From: Diplolepis rosae
Lineage: Eukaryota > Arthropoda > Insecta > Hymenoptera > Diplolepididae
Direction of reading: 5' to 3'
Assembly (NCBI GenBank): GCA_030998225.1
Contig: JAPYXD010000719.1
Coordinates: forward strand, 1 to 64,000
DNA length: 64,000 nucleotides
A program made the position numbers and the translations under genes. Positions 45,301 to 54,741 of the stretch are shown here, piece by piece (position 1 is the stretch's first letter; the number at the start of each line of letters is the position of its first letter). The notes beneath the pieces were generated by a model. That model worked only from the letters and a program-made list of their open reading frames with translations, was not told the DNA's origin and ran no database searches.

Positions 45301-47151
45301 ATAATACCGGTAACATCGAAAATTATTAATTAATTATCTGGCCTAAAACCTCAACAACATCTTAAGAATATACAGAATTGGTAAATTTACCATCTAAGAT
45401 TGTCGGTTCACGAAAGTGTTCGCAATCAGACCCAATAGAGGTCACTTAAAGCCCTAATTTTCATTTCAAATAAACATCTAAACTGAAAAGTGAAATATAC
45501 CGAAAAATTATTTGAAATGCTGTAAGCGGTGTTGGCTTGGTGCGTTTATCACAGTAAGTCCCCGGAAAGGCAAGTATATTCGGAGGTTCGATTCCTCCTG
45601 ACACATGCAAGATGCACGCTTTCAAATTTTTTTCGGTCTTAAAAATATTCTACCATCTATATTATTTATTTATCATATTTCACTGACTTAAAATAATTAT
45701 ACAAAACCGGAAAGGCCATCTACTTTCCTCAAATACTATAATACCGGTAACATCGAAAATTATTAATTAATTATCTGGCCTAAAACCTCAACAACATCTT
45801 AAGAATATACAGAATTGGTAAATTTACCATCTAAGATTGTCGGTTCACGAAAGTGTTCGCAATCAGACCCAATAGAGGTCACTTAAAGCCCTAATTTTCA
45901 TTTCAAATAAACATCTAAACTGAAAAGTGAAATATACCGAAAAATTATTTGAAATGCTGTAAGCGGTGTTGGCTTGGTGCGTTTATCACAGTAAGTCCCC
46001 GGAAAGGCAAGTATATTCGGAGGTTCGATTCCTCCTGACACATGCAAGATGCACGCTTTCAAATTTTTTTCGGTCTTAAAAATATTCTACCATCTATATT
46101 ATTTATTTATCATATTTCACTGACTTAAAATAATTATACAAAACCGGAAAGGCCATCTACTTTCCTCAAATACTATAATACCGGTAACATCGAAAATTAT
46201 TAATTAATTATCTGGCCTAAAACCTCAACAACATCTTAAGAATATACAGAATTGGTAAATTTACCATCTAAGATTGTCGGTTCACGAAAGTGTTCGCAAT
46301 CAGACCCAATAGAGGTCACTTAAAGCCCTAATTTTCATTTCAAATAAACATCTAAACTGAAAAGTGAAATATACCGAAAAATTATTTGAAATGCTGTAAG
46401 CGGTGTTGGCTTGGTGCGTTTATCACAGTAAGTCCCCGGAAAGGCAAGTATATTCGGAGGTTCGATTCCTCCTGACACATGCAAGATGCACGCTTTCAAA
46501 TTTTTTTCGGTCTTAAAAATATTCTACCATCTATATTATTTATTTATCATATTTCACTGACTTAAAATAATTATACAAAACCGGAAAGGCCATCTACTTT
46601 CCTCAAATACTATAATACCGGTAACATCGAAAATTATTAATTAATTATCTGGCCTAAAACCTCAACAACATCTTAAGAATATACAGAATTGGTAAATTTA
46701 CCATCTAAGATTGTCGGTTCACGAAAGTGTTCGCAATCAGACCCAATAGAGGTCACTTAAAGCCCTAATTTTCATTTCAAATAAACATCTAAACTGAAAA
46801 GTGAAATATACCGAAAAATTATTTGAAATGCTGTAAGCGGTGTTGGCTTGGTGCGTTTATCACAGTAAGTCCCCGGAAAGGCAAGTATATTCGGAGGTTC
46901 GATTCCTCCTGACACATGCAAGATGCACGCTTTCAAATTTTTTTCGGTCTTAAAAATATTCTACCATCTATATTATTTATTTATCATATTTCACTGACTT
47001 AAAATAATTATACAAAACCGGAAAGGCCATCTACTTTCCTCAAATACTATAATACCGGTAACATCGAAAATTATTAATTAATTATCTGGCCTAAAACCTC
47101 AACAACATCTTAAGAATATACAGATTTGGTAAATTTACCATCTAAGATTGT

Positions 47152-47258
47152 CGGTTCACGAAAGTGTTCGCAATCAGACCCAATAGAGGTCACTTAAAGC
47201 CCTAATTTTCATTTCAAATAAACATCTAAACTGAAAAGTGAAATATACCGAAAAATTA
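47152..47258. repeat. Truncated last satellite unit and array edge
   Basis: The last copy holds only unit positions 1-107 and stops before the A box. It matches the unit through AAAAATTA at 47258 and then continues with unrelated AT-rich DNA (ATCCATTATATT). The preceding full unit carries the A to T change at 47125, in line with weaker homogenisation at the edge of an array. Confidence 0.9.
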
Positions 47259-47904
47259 ATCCATTATATTATTATGAAATATAGTATATTATGTTGATTA
47301 TTATCTATTACAAACATCTTTGTTCTTACTGTTTTCAAATACTTATAAAGGAATTTTATAAATTCTTTATATTTGATACTTTTTCAAATGTACGTTCATT
47401 TCTTATGTAAAAGTTTTGTTCATAAAAATGTAATTTTTTCAATTACTGAGAAGTTTTAAAATATAAAATACAAAATGTCCTATAATAAAATCTAATTTTT
47501 CTAACAAAATCAAGATGATATAATTAATACCCGTATTATAATTCAATTTGATGGAATTTCAATAGCCAATTTTTCTATTATAATATGTAAGACTGATATA
47601 ATATCAATAATATTGATAATATAAATAAATATTGTATTTTTATTTAATAATCACAATGTAAATATTAATGTTAAAATGAAGATAACCGAACTTTGATTTC
47701 AATTTCCAGCCAGAATTACAAAGACAATTTTCGCCCAAATTTCAAGCATATTACCCTTTATATCAGTAAAAATTGCTTTAAATAATATTTAAAACTTTCT
47801 GGTTAATTGTGTTGTAACAAAAAATATGATCAAGTAGTTTTTATCTCCAAAAATTTAATTTTTATGTATTTTTCCCATGCATTAAAATGAATTTAGGCCT
47901 CATG
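47259..47904. other. AT-rich spacer, nothing recognised
   Basis: A very AT-rich stretch between the satellite edge and the next element. I see no open frame of useful length, no RNA-like structure and no clear similarity to the satellite or to the foldback-like elements further right. Confidence 0.6.
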
Positions 47905-47998
47905 AACAATCGGCGCCCCTAGCGGCCACGGTCTATTCTTGTGACATTTCCGTTTCGCGGATTACGTGCATTCTGGCTAAGATGCAGGGGGCTGCTCC
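47905..47998. other. GC-rich islet with a CTCF-like motif
   Basis: About 90 bp of markedly GC-richer sequence in an AT-rich setting, at the outer end of the first foldback-like element. At 47911-47928 the sequence GGCGCCCCTAGCGGCCA resembles the animal CTCF core read on this strand (GCGCCMYCTAGTGG-like), but it has one C fewer before TAG, so it is a near match only. The islet may be the outer terminus of the element or flanking DNA. No counterpart is visible at the right end of that element. Confidence 0.3.
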
Positions 47999-48776
47999 TT
48001 GCAATGCTGTTTTTAGATTTCACGCTTTCGGTATTTCGGATATTGAGTCGAAATTGAGAATTGTATTTCTGTGGACTCCGCACAAAAGAGGCGCGAAGCA
48101 GACGACAATTTCAAATTTACGAAATATGTTATTTAAGATACGACACTTTTTTTCCCAATATTTTGTAAAAAATCTGCTTGAATCAAGCATCTAAAAGATC
48201 ATTTAAACTTTTAAAAGCATTTGAACACTTTAAAAGTGAATTTTCACTAGAATTTGACGCCAATAAATGTTCAAAATTATAATCAATATATATTTTTATA
48301 TTCAAATTTCCATACTTCTTATCAATTTTGTAAATTAAAAAAAATTTCAGTCAGAGAGATATTTTCTATTAAAAAGAGATAAGCATAAAATTCAAGTTTA
48401 AAATTTAAATTCTCAGTTTTATGTTAGAAATATTTTCATCTTACATTTTTGTATCCTAAGCACAGACTTATCATTCAAAAAATGAAATGCTCTATAAAAA
48501 GGAAAAATTTTCTAATCTAAATGGATAAATTAAAAGCTGAAATATGTGTTCATTGTTATCTTTAAATGAACATGTAAATATTTACCGATATCAAATTTGA
48601 CATGAAAATTTTTGTTCGAAGTGTTTAAATCTTGTTACAATTTGACAAGATCATATGGACGAGTTCAATCTTTTAAATGAAATATCTTGTAATTTTTAAT
48701 TTGTCTGTTCTTCTGAAATCGGGGGAAGATTTAAACAGTAAAAAAAAAAATTTCCAATGGAATTCAAGGTCAATAA

Positions 48777-49711
48777 ATGCTCAAAGTTCTATATCAAGAT
48801 TATAATTACTAAATTTTAAAGCTTTGTAAATGAACTACTTGATTCAGAAAGTAATTCAGCTCTGTAGAGCACTTTTATATTTTGAATTCAAAATCTGTGC
48901 TTAGGCCACAAAAAAATAAGATAAAAATTTTTTCACCATAAAACTAAGAATGTAGATTTTAAATTTATTATGTCATATATTTATCTCTTCTTAATGGAAA
49001 ATACTCTGCACATAATTCTCTCTTTCGATATTTTCTAAATGTACGCGAATATTTAAGAAATTCATAAGTATTTCACCTTTTTATGAAAATTAAAAATTTC
49101 CAAATAACACTTTGATTGACACAGCTAAAAATTCGTCAATAATTGATATATTGTATTGTAAGTTTAAACATAGGACGACTTAAAATTTCTCAATGACATT
49201 ATTTTTCAAGTACTTCTTCAATTTTGAGAATTCTTTCAGAGGTTTATTTCAGGTGAGTGACTTTTCCTTTTTTTAATGAAAAATTTTATAATTCTAAATT
49301 TCACTCATCTTCTAGTTATTGTAAAAAGATTTTAAAACTTCAAAAAAAAGTTGTCAGTTTAATTCAAAGCCAATAAATATTCAATGTTTGAAATTTAAAT
49401 ATTAAGTGAAAGATTTTCAAGCTCTGGGAATCAACTACTTTAATAACACAATTTTCCTTGTTTGTAAAGCACCGCAATTTTCAAATTAAAAGTCTCCGCA
49501 TAGGTTACAAAAACGTGAAATGAAAATACTTCTCATTATAAAATATAAAATATCGATTTCAAACTCAAAAATTATTTGTCTGAAATAAACGTCTTGAAGA
49601 TCTTGTAAAAATAATGGGAGATTTGAAAACTTCTAAAATAAACTTTCAGTGAAATGGTGAACTCAATAAATGTTCAAAACTTAAATCAAGATATCATTTT
49701 ACAAATTTTTA
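48777..49711. repeat. Direct duplication, copy 1
   Basis: Nearly identical to 50205-51139, at an offset of 1428 at the left end and 1427 near the right end, so at least one single-base indel separates the copies. By eye only a handful of substitutions differ (for example near 48870, 49175 and 49470). The duplicated block starts in a motif AAATGCTCAAAG and ends in TTTTTAGTT. With the intervening 49712-50204 it forms a 1.43-kb tandem unit of which the second copy is truncated. Confidence 0.9.
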
Positions 49712-50159
49712 GTTGCGTAAATTAACTACTTCAATTTGAAAATTACTTGGAAAAATATTATATTTAAAAAATTTAGGCACATAAAATAACGGTTTAAAAT
49801 CCACATTCATATAGATTCATGGTAAAAGCAGGTCAAATATGCGCAGACTTTTAATCAAAACAATGAAATGCTTTACAGAAGGTCGAAATTTTCTTATTGC
49901 TGTAATTGATCAAATTTATGAAGTTCAAACAATTTTTAATTGATGCTTTTGCACAAACCTTCAAACATTCATTAATTTAAAATTTTACTCAAAATTTAAT
50001 CTCTTAGCGTTCAAATCTTTTTACAATTGTACAAAATGTTATAAATATTTATTTTAAGGAAATGTTTTTATAATATTCGAAATATGAGTGTAATTATTTT
50101 AATTGAATATTTCGTAAAATTTTGAATTTAGCTGATCTTGCGAAATTGTTGAAAGATTT
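49359..50159 (+). repeat. Inverted arm of element 1, left
   Basis: Reverse complement of 51937-53079 once the 52244-52576 insertion and its 8-bp duplication are removed. Paired positions sum to 102438 outside the insertion and to 102097 inside it (49861 with 52236; 49378 with 53060), so the arms have no net indel at the points tested. They differ by scattered substitutions. Arm length is about 800 bp. Confidence 0.9.
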
Positions 50160-50204
50160 AAACACTGATCAAAGAATCATTCAATGAAATTCAAAGTCTA
50201 TAAA

Positions 50205-51139
50205 TGCTCAAAGTTCTATATCAAGATTATAATTACTAAATTTTAAAGCTTTGTAAATGAACTACTTGATTCAGAAAGTAATTCAGCTCTGTAGAGCATT
50301 TTTATATTTTGAATTCAAAATCTGTGCTTAGGCCACAAAAAAATAAGATAAAAATTTTTTCACCATAAAACTAAGAATGTAGATTTTAAATTTATTATGT
50401 CATATATTTATCTCTTCTTAATGGAAAATACTCTGCACATAATTCTCTCTTTCGATATTGTCTAAATGTACGCGAATATTTAAGAAATTCATAAGTATTT
50501 CACCTTTTTATGAAAATTAAAAATTTCCAAATAACACTTTGATTGACACAGCTAAAAATTCGTCAATAATTGATATATTGTATTGTAAGTTTAAACATAG
50601 GACGACTTAAAATTTCACAATGACATTATTTTTCAAGTACTTCTTCAATTTTGAGAATTCTTTCAGAGGTTTATTTCAGGTGAGTGACTTTTCCTTTTTT
50701 TAATGAAAAATTTTATAATTCTAAATTTCACTCATCTTCTAGTCATTGTAAAAAGATTTTAAAACTTCAAAAAAAAGTTGTCAGTTTAATTCAAAGCCAA
50801 TAAATATTCAATGTTTGAAATTTAAATATTAAGTGAAAGATTTTCAAGCTCTGGGAATCAACTACTTTAATAACACAATTTTCCTTGTTTGTAAAGCACC
50901 TCAATTTTCAAATTAAAAGTCTCCGCATAGGTTACAAAAACGTGAAATGAAAATACTTCTCATTATAAAATATAAAATATCGATTTCAAACTCAAAAATT
51001 ATTTGTCTGAAATAAACGTCTTGAAGATCTTGTAAAAATAATGGGAGATTTGAAAACTTCTAAAATAAACTTTCAGTGAAATGATGAACTCAATAAATGT
51101 TCAAAACTTAAATCAAGATATCAGTTTACAAATTTTTAG
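50205..51139. repeat. Direct duplication, copy 2
   Basis: Second copy of the block at 48777-49711. The copies are far more alike than the older degenerate repeats inside them, so this duplication is recent relative to the element. To the right, 51150-51370 is an older, diverged relative of 50085-50290, so copying of this kind has happened more than once. Confidence 0.9.
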
Positions 51140-51431
51140 TTTTTTTTCCAAATATCAAGAAAACAATTGTAATCTTTTAAATGATATACTTTGTCAGTTT
51201 TAATTTTCCTATTCTTGTGGATTCGCAGGAAAATTTGAACACTGAACAAAGAATTTTTCAATGAAATACAAAGTCAATAAATGCTTTAAGTTTTATGTGA
51301 AGATATTAATTACAACATCTTCAGTTTTTATGAATCAACCACTTGATTTAGAAAATACATGTAATTACAGTTTTGAACGTCCATTGAACGATAACACAAT
51401 TTTTTATTTCATAACAAAATTAGTTATTATG

Positions 51432-51670
51432 CACTCAGAAAAAAGATTTGATTGAATCAAAAAAATTATTTGTTTGAAACACTTTCTTTGATGTAAAGAA
51501 ATGATTTGTTTAAATGAAATAAAATTTGTTTGATTCAAACAAAATATCTTTGAACCAAATAAATATTTGTTTGAATCAAATTAATTTTTCTTTAAAACAA
51601 AGAAATTAGTGCATTGATATATGGTCGAATATATAATGTGTTTGATTCAATCAAATATTTTTTCTGAGTG
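51432..51670. mobile_element. Palindromic MITE with CACTCAGAAAAAA ends
   Basis: The left end CACTCAGAAAAAA is matched by the inverted end TTTTTTCTGAGTG, 239 bp overall. The inside is a run of short palindromic words built on TTTGATT and AATCAAA (for example TTGATTGAATCAAA and TTTGATTCAAACAAA). Flanks are TTAT on the left and TGTATA on the right; a TA duplication of the Tc1/mariner type is possible but I cannot fix it. It has no coding capacity. It lies in the centre of element 1. Confidence 0.65.
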
Positions 51671-51936
51671 TGTATATATTCAGAGCCTTTTAAAGATACA
51701 ATCTGTTATTAAATATACGCTATTTTTTAATTTAATGAGGAAGAAACCAATCATTTAGTTTGCAAAACTAATATTTTTCATCGTTCAATGAACGTTCAAA
51801 ACTGTAAATACATGAAAATATTTCAACTTTGTAGAGCATTTTCATATTTTGAATTTAAAAACTGTGCTTAGGCCACAAAAACGTGCGATGAAAATAGTTT
51901 TAGTATAAAATTGAATATATCGATTTTGAATTTGAT

Positions 51937-53079
51937 CAAATCTTCCAACAATTTCGCAAGATCAGCTAAATTCAAAATTTTAGGAAATATTCAATTAAAA
52001 TAATTACACTTATATTTCGAATATTATAAAAACATTTGCTTAAAATAAATATTTATAAGATTTTGTACAATTGTAAAAAGATTTGAACGCTGAAAGATTA
52101 AATTTTGAGTAAAATTTTAAATTAATGAATGTTTGAAGGTTTGTGCAAAAGCATCAATTAAAAATTGTTTTAACTTCATAAATTTGATCCATTACAGCTA
52201 TAAGAAAATTTCGACCTTCTGTGAAGCATTTCATTGTTTTGATGGTAGGTATACATTGTACCATAGTCTTAGTTGCACAAAGTTTCAATTGCCCATAAAA
52301 TCACTAGACGTCACTATATTTGAAAAGCAGTGTTATACGAAGATTATGAAAGGAATGTGTTGGCAAAAACTGCGAGGATTGCAAGAGGCAGGATTCCTGT
52401 ACATTTCCCTGAAGCGCTCTCTACCGCCTATATTTGATATATACTTGCAATTTTTGCTAACGCATTCCTTTCATAATCTTCGTCAAACACTGCTTTTCAT
52501 ATATAGTGACTCCTGGTGATTTTATGGGCAATTGAGACTTTGGGCAACTAAAACTATGGTACAATGTATACCTACCGTTTTGATTAAAAGTCTGTGCATA
52601 TTTGACCTGCTTTTACCATGAATCTATATGAATGTGGATTTTAAACCGTTATTTTATGTGCCTAAATTTTTTAAATATAATATTTTTCCAAGTAATTTTC
52701 AAATTGAAGTAGTTAATTTACGCAACTAAAAATTTGTAAAATGATATCTTGATTTAAGTTTTGAACATTTATTGAGTTCACCATTTCACTGAAAGTTTAT
52801 TTTAGAAGTATTCAAATCTCCCATTATTTTTACAAGATCTTCAAGACGTTTATTTCAGACAAATAATTTTTGAGTTTGAAATCGATATTTTATATTTTAT
52901 AATGAGAAGTATTTTCATTTCACGTTTTTGTAACCTATGCGGAGACTATTAATTTGAAAATTGAGATGCTTTAGAAACAAGGAAAATTGTGTTAATAAAG
53001 TAGTTGATTCCCAGAGCTTGAAAATCTTTCACTTAATATTTCAATTTCAAACATTGAATAATTATTGACTTTGAATTAA
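51937..53079 (-). repeat. Inverted arm of element 1, right
   Basis: Mirror of 49359-50159, interrupted by a 333-bp miniature element. Homology ends at 53079 (TTGAATTAA) and the next bases are unrelated. The arm pairs with the part of the left side containing 49712-50159, which belongs only to duplication copy 1. The 51830-51936 segment next to it is instead in direct orientation to 50275-50400, so the centre of the element is rearranged. Confidence 0.9.
52244..52576. mobile_element. 333-bp MITE with 8-bp target duplication
   Basis: The ends are inverted copies (GGTAGGTATACATTGTACC at the left, its reverse complement at the right), and the inverted similarity continues for about 140 bp from each end, so the element is almost one hairpin. 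GTTTTGAT occurs directly on both sides. The opposite arm of element 1 (around 49850-49870) shows the empty site with one copy of GTTTTGAT, and the arm register shifts by exactly 341 bases (333 + 8). Eight-bp duplications are made by hAT, P and Merlin type transposases; the ends do not let me choose. No coding capacity; the 128-codon frame across its left edge is accidental. Confidence 0.93.
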
Positions 53080-53172
53080 GGAGGTTGGTTAGATCACTTG
53101 CGGGGCAGGCGGTGAGAGGGGTATGCCTATTCTTATACACGGGCGTTCGGTAGTGTGACCAACCTTAGTTAA
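53076..53172. repeat. Small GC-richer insert with inverted ends
   Basis: GC-richer than its surroundings. Near the ends, AAGGAGGTTGGTTAGATCAC is loosely mirrored by GTGTGACCAACCTTA, and TTAA occurs at 53076-53079 and 53169-53172. It begins exactly where arm homology of element 1 stops. It may be a short element with TTAA duplication, but the DNA to its right does not continue the arm, so a simple insertion is not shown. Confidence 0.3.
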
Positions 53173-53358
53173 AAAAATGATACGATATTTTTTACGTTTT
53201 TTACGTATCGATGTGCAAGAAAGTGTAGTGTAAATATCTTGTTTTAGTATTAAATACCAGCAAATTCATGTTTTATGTGAAATAAAGTTTATTTTTATCA
53301 ACTTGAAGTTCTTTGAAATAACGAAAGACTTTTGGCAAAGTTGTGTTGTTTGAACTGG
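53173..53358. other. AT-rich segment, nothing recognised
   Basis: Short AT-rich stretch with no open frame or structure that I can support. Confidence 0.5.
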
Positions 53359-53521
53359 TTTTTTGTATCCCACTTGAAAAAGCGTACGTATAAAAGGACG
53401 TACAAAAGGACGTATAAAAGTGCGTCCAAAGGGACGTACTAAAGTACGCACAAAAGTCCGTACAAGAGGAAATGCCAAATTGGGATACAAAAAGATGTCC
53501 TTTTGTACGTCCTTTTATACG
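53359..53521. repeat. Palindrome with 12-bp tandem repeats
   Basis: From about 53377 to 53470 a 12-bp word (consensus AAAAGGACGTAC) is repeated about eight times with variation. It is enclosed by a 13-bp inverted pair, TTTTTGTATCCCA (to 53372) and TGGGATACAAAAA (53481-53493). In addition 53387-53411 is a perfect 25-bp inverted copy of 53497-53521. The minus-strand frame over it reads as a four-residue periodic peptide (V-R-T-F and variants) but lacks an ATG and simply reflects the 12-bp period. Possibly a small foldback element; no target duplication seen. Confidence 0.8.
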
Positions 53522-54151
53522 ACGTCATTTCCTACTTCAAAAAAAGTTTTTAAAAATCATTATTTTTTCAGTTTAGGGTATTAAAAATGCGTCTTATGAA
53601 CACAGTGTGCTCATTAGACAAATAGCATAATTTTATATAATTAATTCATACTGGTTGTTGCTAAATAAAGCACCGGATCGTTATAGGTTTAAACAATTTC
53701 ATATTTTTAAATTAAATAATAGACATAAATAGTCATACTCAACTATAAGAAACATAAAGAATGTATATATAAATCGAAGAACCAACGGGCTAACTAGACT
53801 GTATAATAATTTAATTTGAGATATAATTGTAACATTTCTATTAGAAAACTTAACTTATTTACTTCCGAAATACTTTGGTCAATTAATTTTATCATTAAAG
53901 CACAGAATAATACGTAATAGGAACTACAGAATCGACAGACTTTTTTTTACAAATAAAAGTGATAAGCTTGAAAAATATGGAATTCACACAGTAATAAATA
54001 ACTAAAGCATCGGCTACAGCACCAGAATCTTTTAAGATCGTCAAGACTAATCGGATTTGATTTGACGTTTCAATTTGAATTCTAGGTTATTGATCATACG
54101 ATGTTAAATGTTACGGTGTAGAGGTACTCAGAAAGTTCCGTGAATCTATGT
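53522..54151. other. AT-rich segment downstream of the BEN remnant
   Basis: No supported gene. It lies 3' of the BEN-domain remnant read on the minus strand, so part of it may be a former 3' untranslated region. I did not find a convincing minus-strand polyadenylation signal close to the stop. Confidence 0.5.
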
Positions 54152-54738
54152 TCACTTATTGTTATTGCGAACATAGTATATCTTCTTGGACAAATATTGC
54201 CAAACTCTCCTCATTCTCGCAGCTCTAGCTCTTCCACGAATTCCGGCATCAGTAATCTTTTTGTAAAGGCAATCTGCAATAAAAAATTTATTCTATAATT
54301 ACACATTCAATTTGAATGTCCCAATTTGAAATCTATTTCTCTTTTATTAACCATAATTTTATGAGTTTAAGTTTAAAGTACATTTTCATAGCTCGCCGAA
54401 AAGTCGCTATTATAAAAAAAAACCCATTTGTGTTTTATTTACAATTAATTTCACAGAAAATTATAAAATTTTTGCCCTTTTTTGGTATAGTCCCTCAATT
54501 AACATCTTTTTTCTTACCCTTTAATAGATCATATTTTTTTGGAGTCAATTCAGTTCGAAGAGAATTTGGTGAACAATTTTCTGCATCCTGATTAACTCGC
54601 TTCACTTGTAAACATTTTTTTCAGTACTTCTATGTCCCAAATAACTTCAGCCAAATCCCTTATAAATTTGGAATCAGTTTTAGCCAACATTGTCTTCCAA
54701 ATGTCTATATGTATTGATGTATTTTCCCTAAGGTACAT
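54152..54738 (-). pseudogene. BEN-domain protein remnant, two exons with a frameshift
   Basis: On the minus strand an exon at 54738-54518 follows a good acceptor (TTTTTCGTTGTGAATTACAG). It ends at a donor (AAAGG|GTAAGA); the intron is 54517-54274 and ends TTTTTTATTGCAG; the last exon is 54273-54152 and ends in TGA. Exon 1 encodes about 70 residues including DSKFIRDLAEVIWDIEVLKK and later LTPKKYDLL. Exon 2 joins in phase (a split GAT codon) and adds basic RGRARAARMRR and QYLSKKIYYV. The DSKFIRDLAEVIW-type helix followed by LTP-K resembles the BEN DNA/protein-interaction domain of insect proteins. Between the two parts of exon 1 the frame breaks at a run of seven A after CTG (around 54610); a six-A run would keep one frame. 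It is either a frameshifted pseudogene or a sequencing error at the homopolymer. No upstream exon was found before the GC-rich block, so the gene is also truncated. The BEN assignment is from memory of the family, not a search. Confidence 0.5.
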
Positions 54739-54741
54739 CTG

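Larger units (their letters stand above)
1..47258. repeat. 437-bp satellite array, 108 units plus a partial unit
   Basis: A 437-bp sequence is repeated head to tail from the first base of the window. Unit starts (CGGTTCACGA) fall at 1, 438, 875 and so on; the start at 41953 is exactly 96 x 437 bases after position 1, so no net indel occurs in the first 96 units. Unit 97 is 392 bp, and units 98-108 are again 437 bp, with starts at 42345, 42782 and so on to 46715. A final partial copy, unit positions 1-107, runs from 47152 to 47258. By eye I found only two base substitutions (19277 C to G; 47125 A to T). The unit is AT-rich, has no long open frame and contains a Pol III-like module. The array may extend left of the window. 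Near-identity over 47 kb means recent amplification, strong homogenisation, or collapse and copying by the assembler. Confidence 0.98.
47999..53079. mobile_element. Foldback-like element without transposase (element 1)
   Basis: Its left part (48008 onward) is clearly homologous to the left part of the second element (56303 onward), beginning at ATTTTTAGATTTCACGCTTT-like sequence. Inside are degenerate direct repeats, marked by AATAAATGTTCAAA-like motifs near 48262, 48772, 49373, 49667, 50200, 50801, 51094 and 51275. There is also a 0.93-kb near-identical direct duplication and an inverted arm pair (49359-50159 with 51937-53079). A short second inverted pair lies near the centre (about 51350-51395 with 51781-51826). 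No transposase remnant is present. Architecture of repeats within inverted arms is like foldback elements such as Drosophila FB and Galileo; that comparison is established knowledge, the classification is inference. Exact ends are not fixed because no target duplication was found. Confidence 0.6.

Noticed and set aside
1..47258. CRISPR array.
   Set aside because: The repeat is 437 bp with no unique spacers between copies; it is a tandem satellite in eukaryotic DNA.
47982..48194. 70-codon frame at the outer end of element 1, similar in its first codons to a frame at 56198-56467 in element 2.
   Set aside because: An 8-base length difference between the two copies shifts the frame after about ten shared codons, so the protein is not conserved.
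52133..52519. 128-codon frame.
   Set aside because: It runs from the element 1 arm into the inserted MITE across the 52243/52244 junction, so it was created by the insertion.
53266..53490. Minus-strand frame coding a repetitive V-R-T-F peptide.
   Set aside because: No ATG start; the periodicity only reflects the 12-bp DNA repeat.
54316..54591. 91-codon plus-strand frame.
   Set aside because: Antisense to the BEN remnant exon and intron; low-complexity AT-rich composition.
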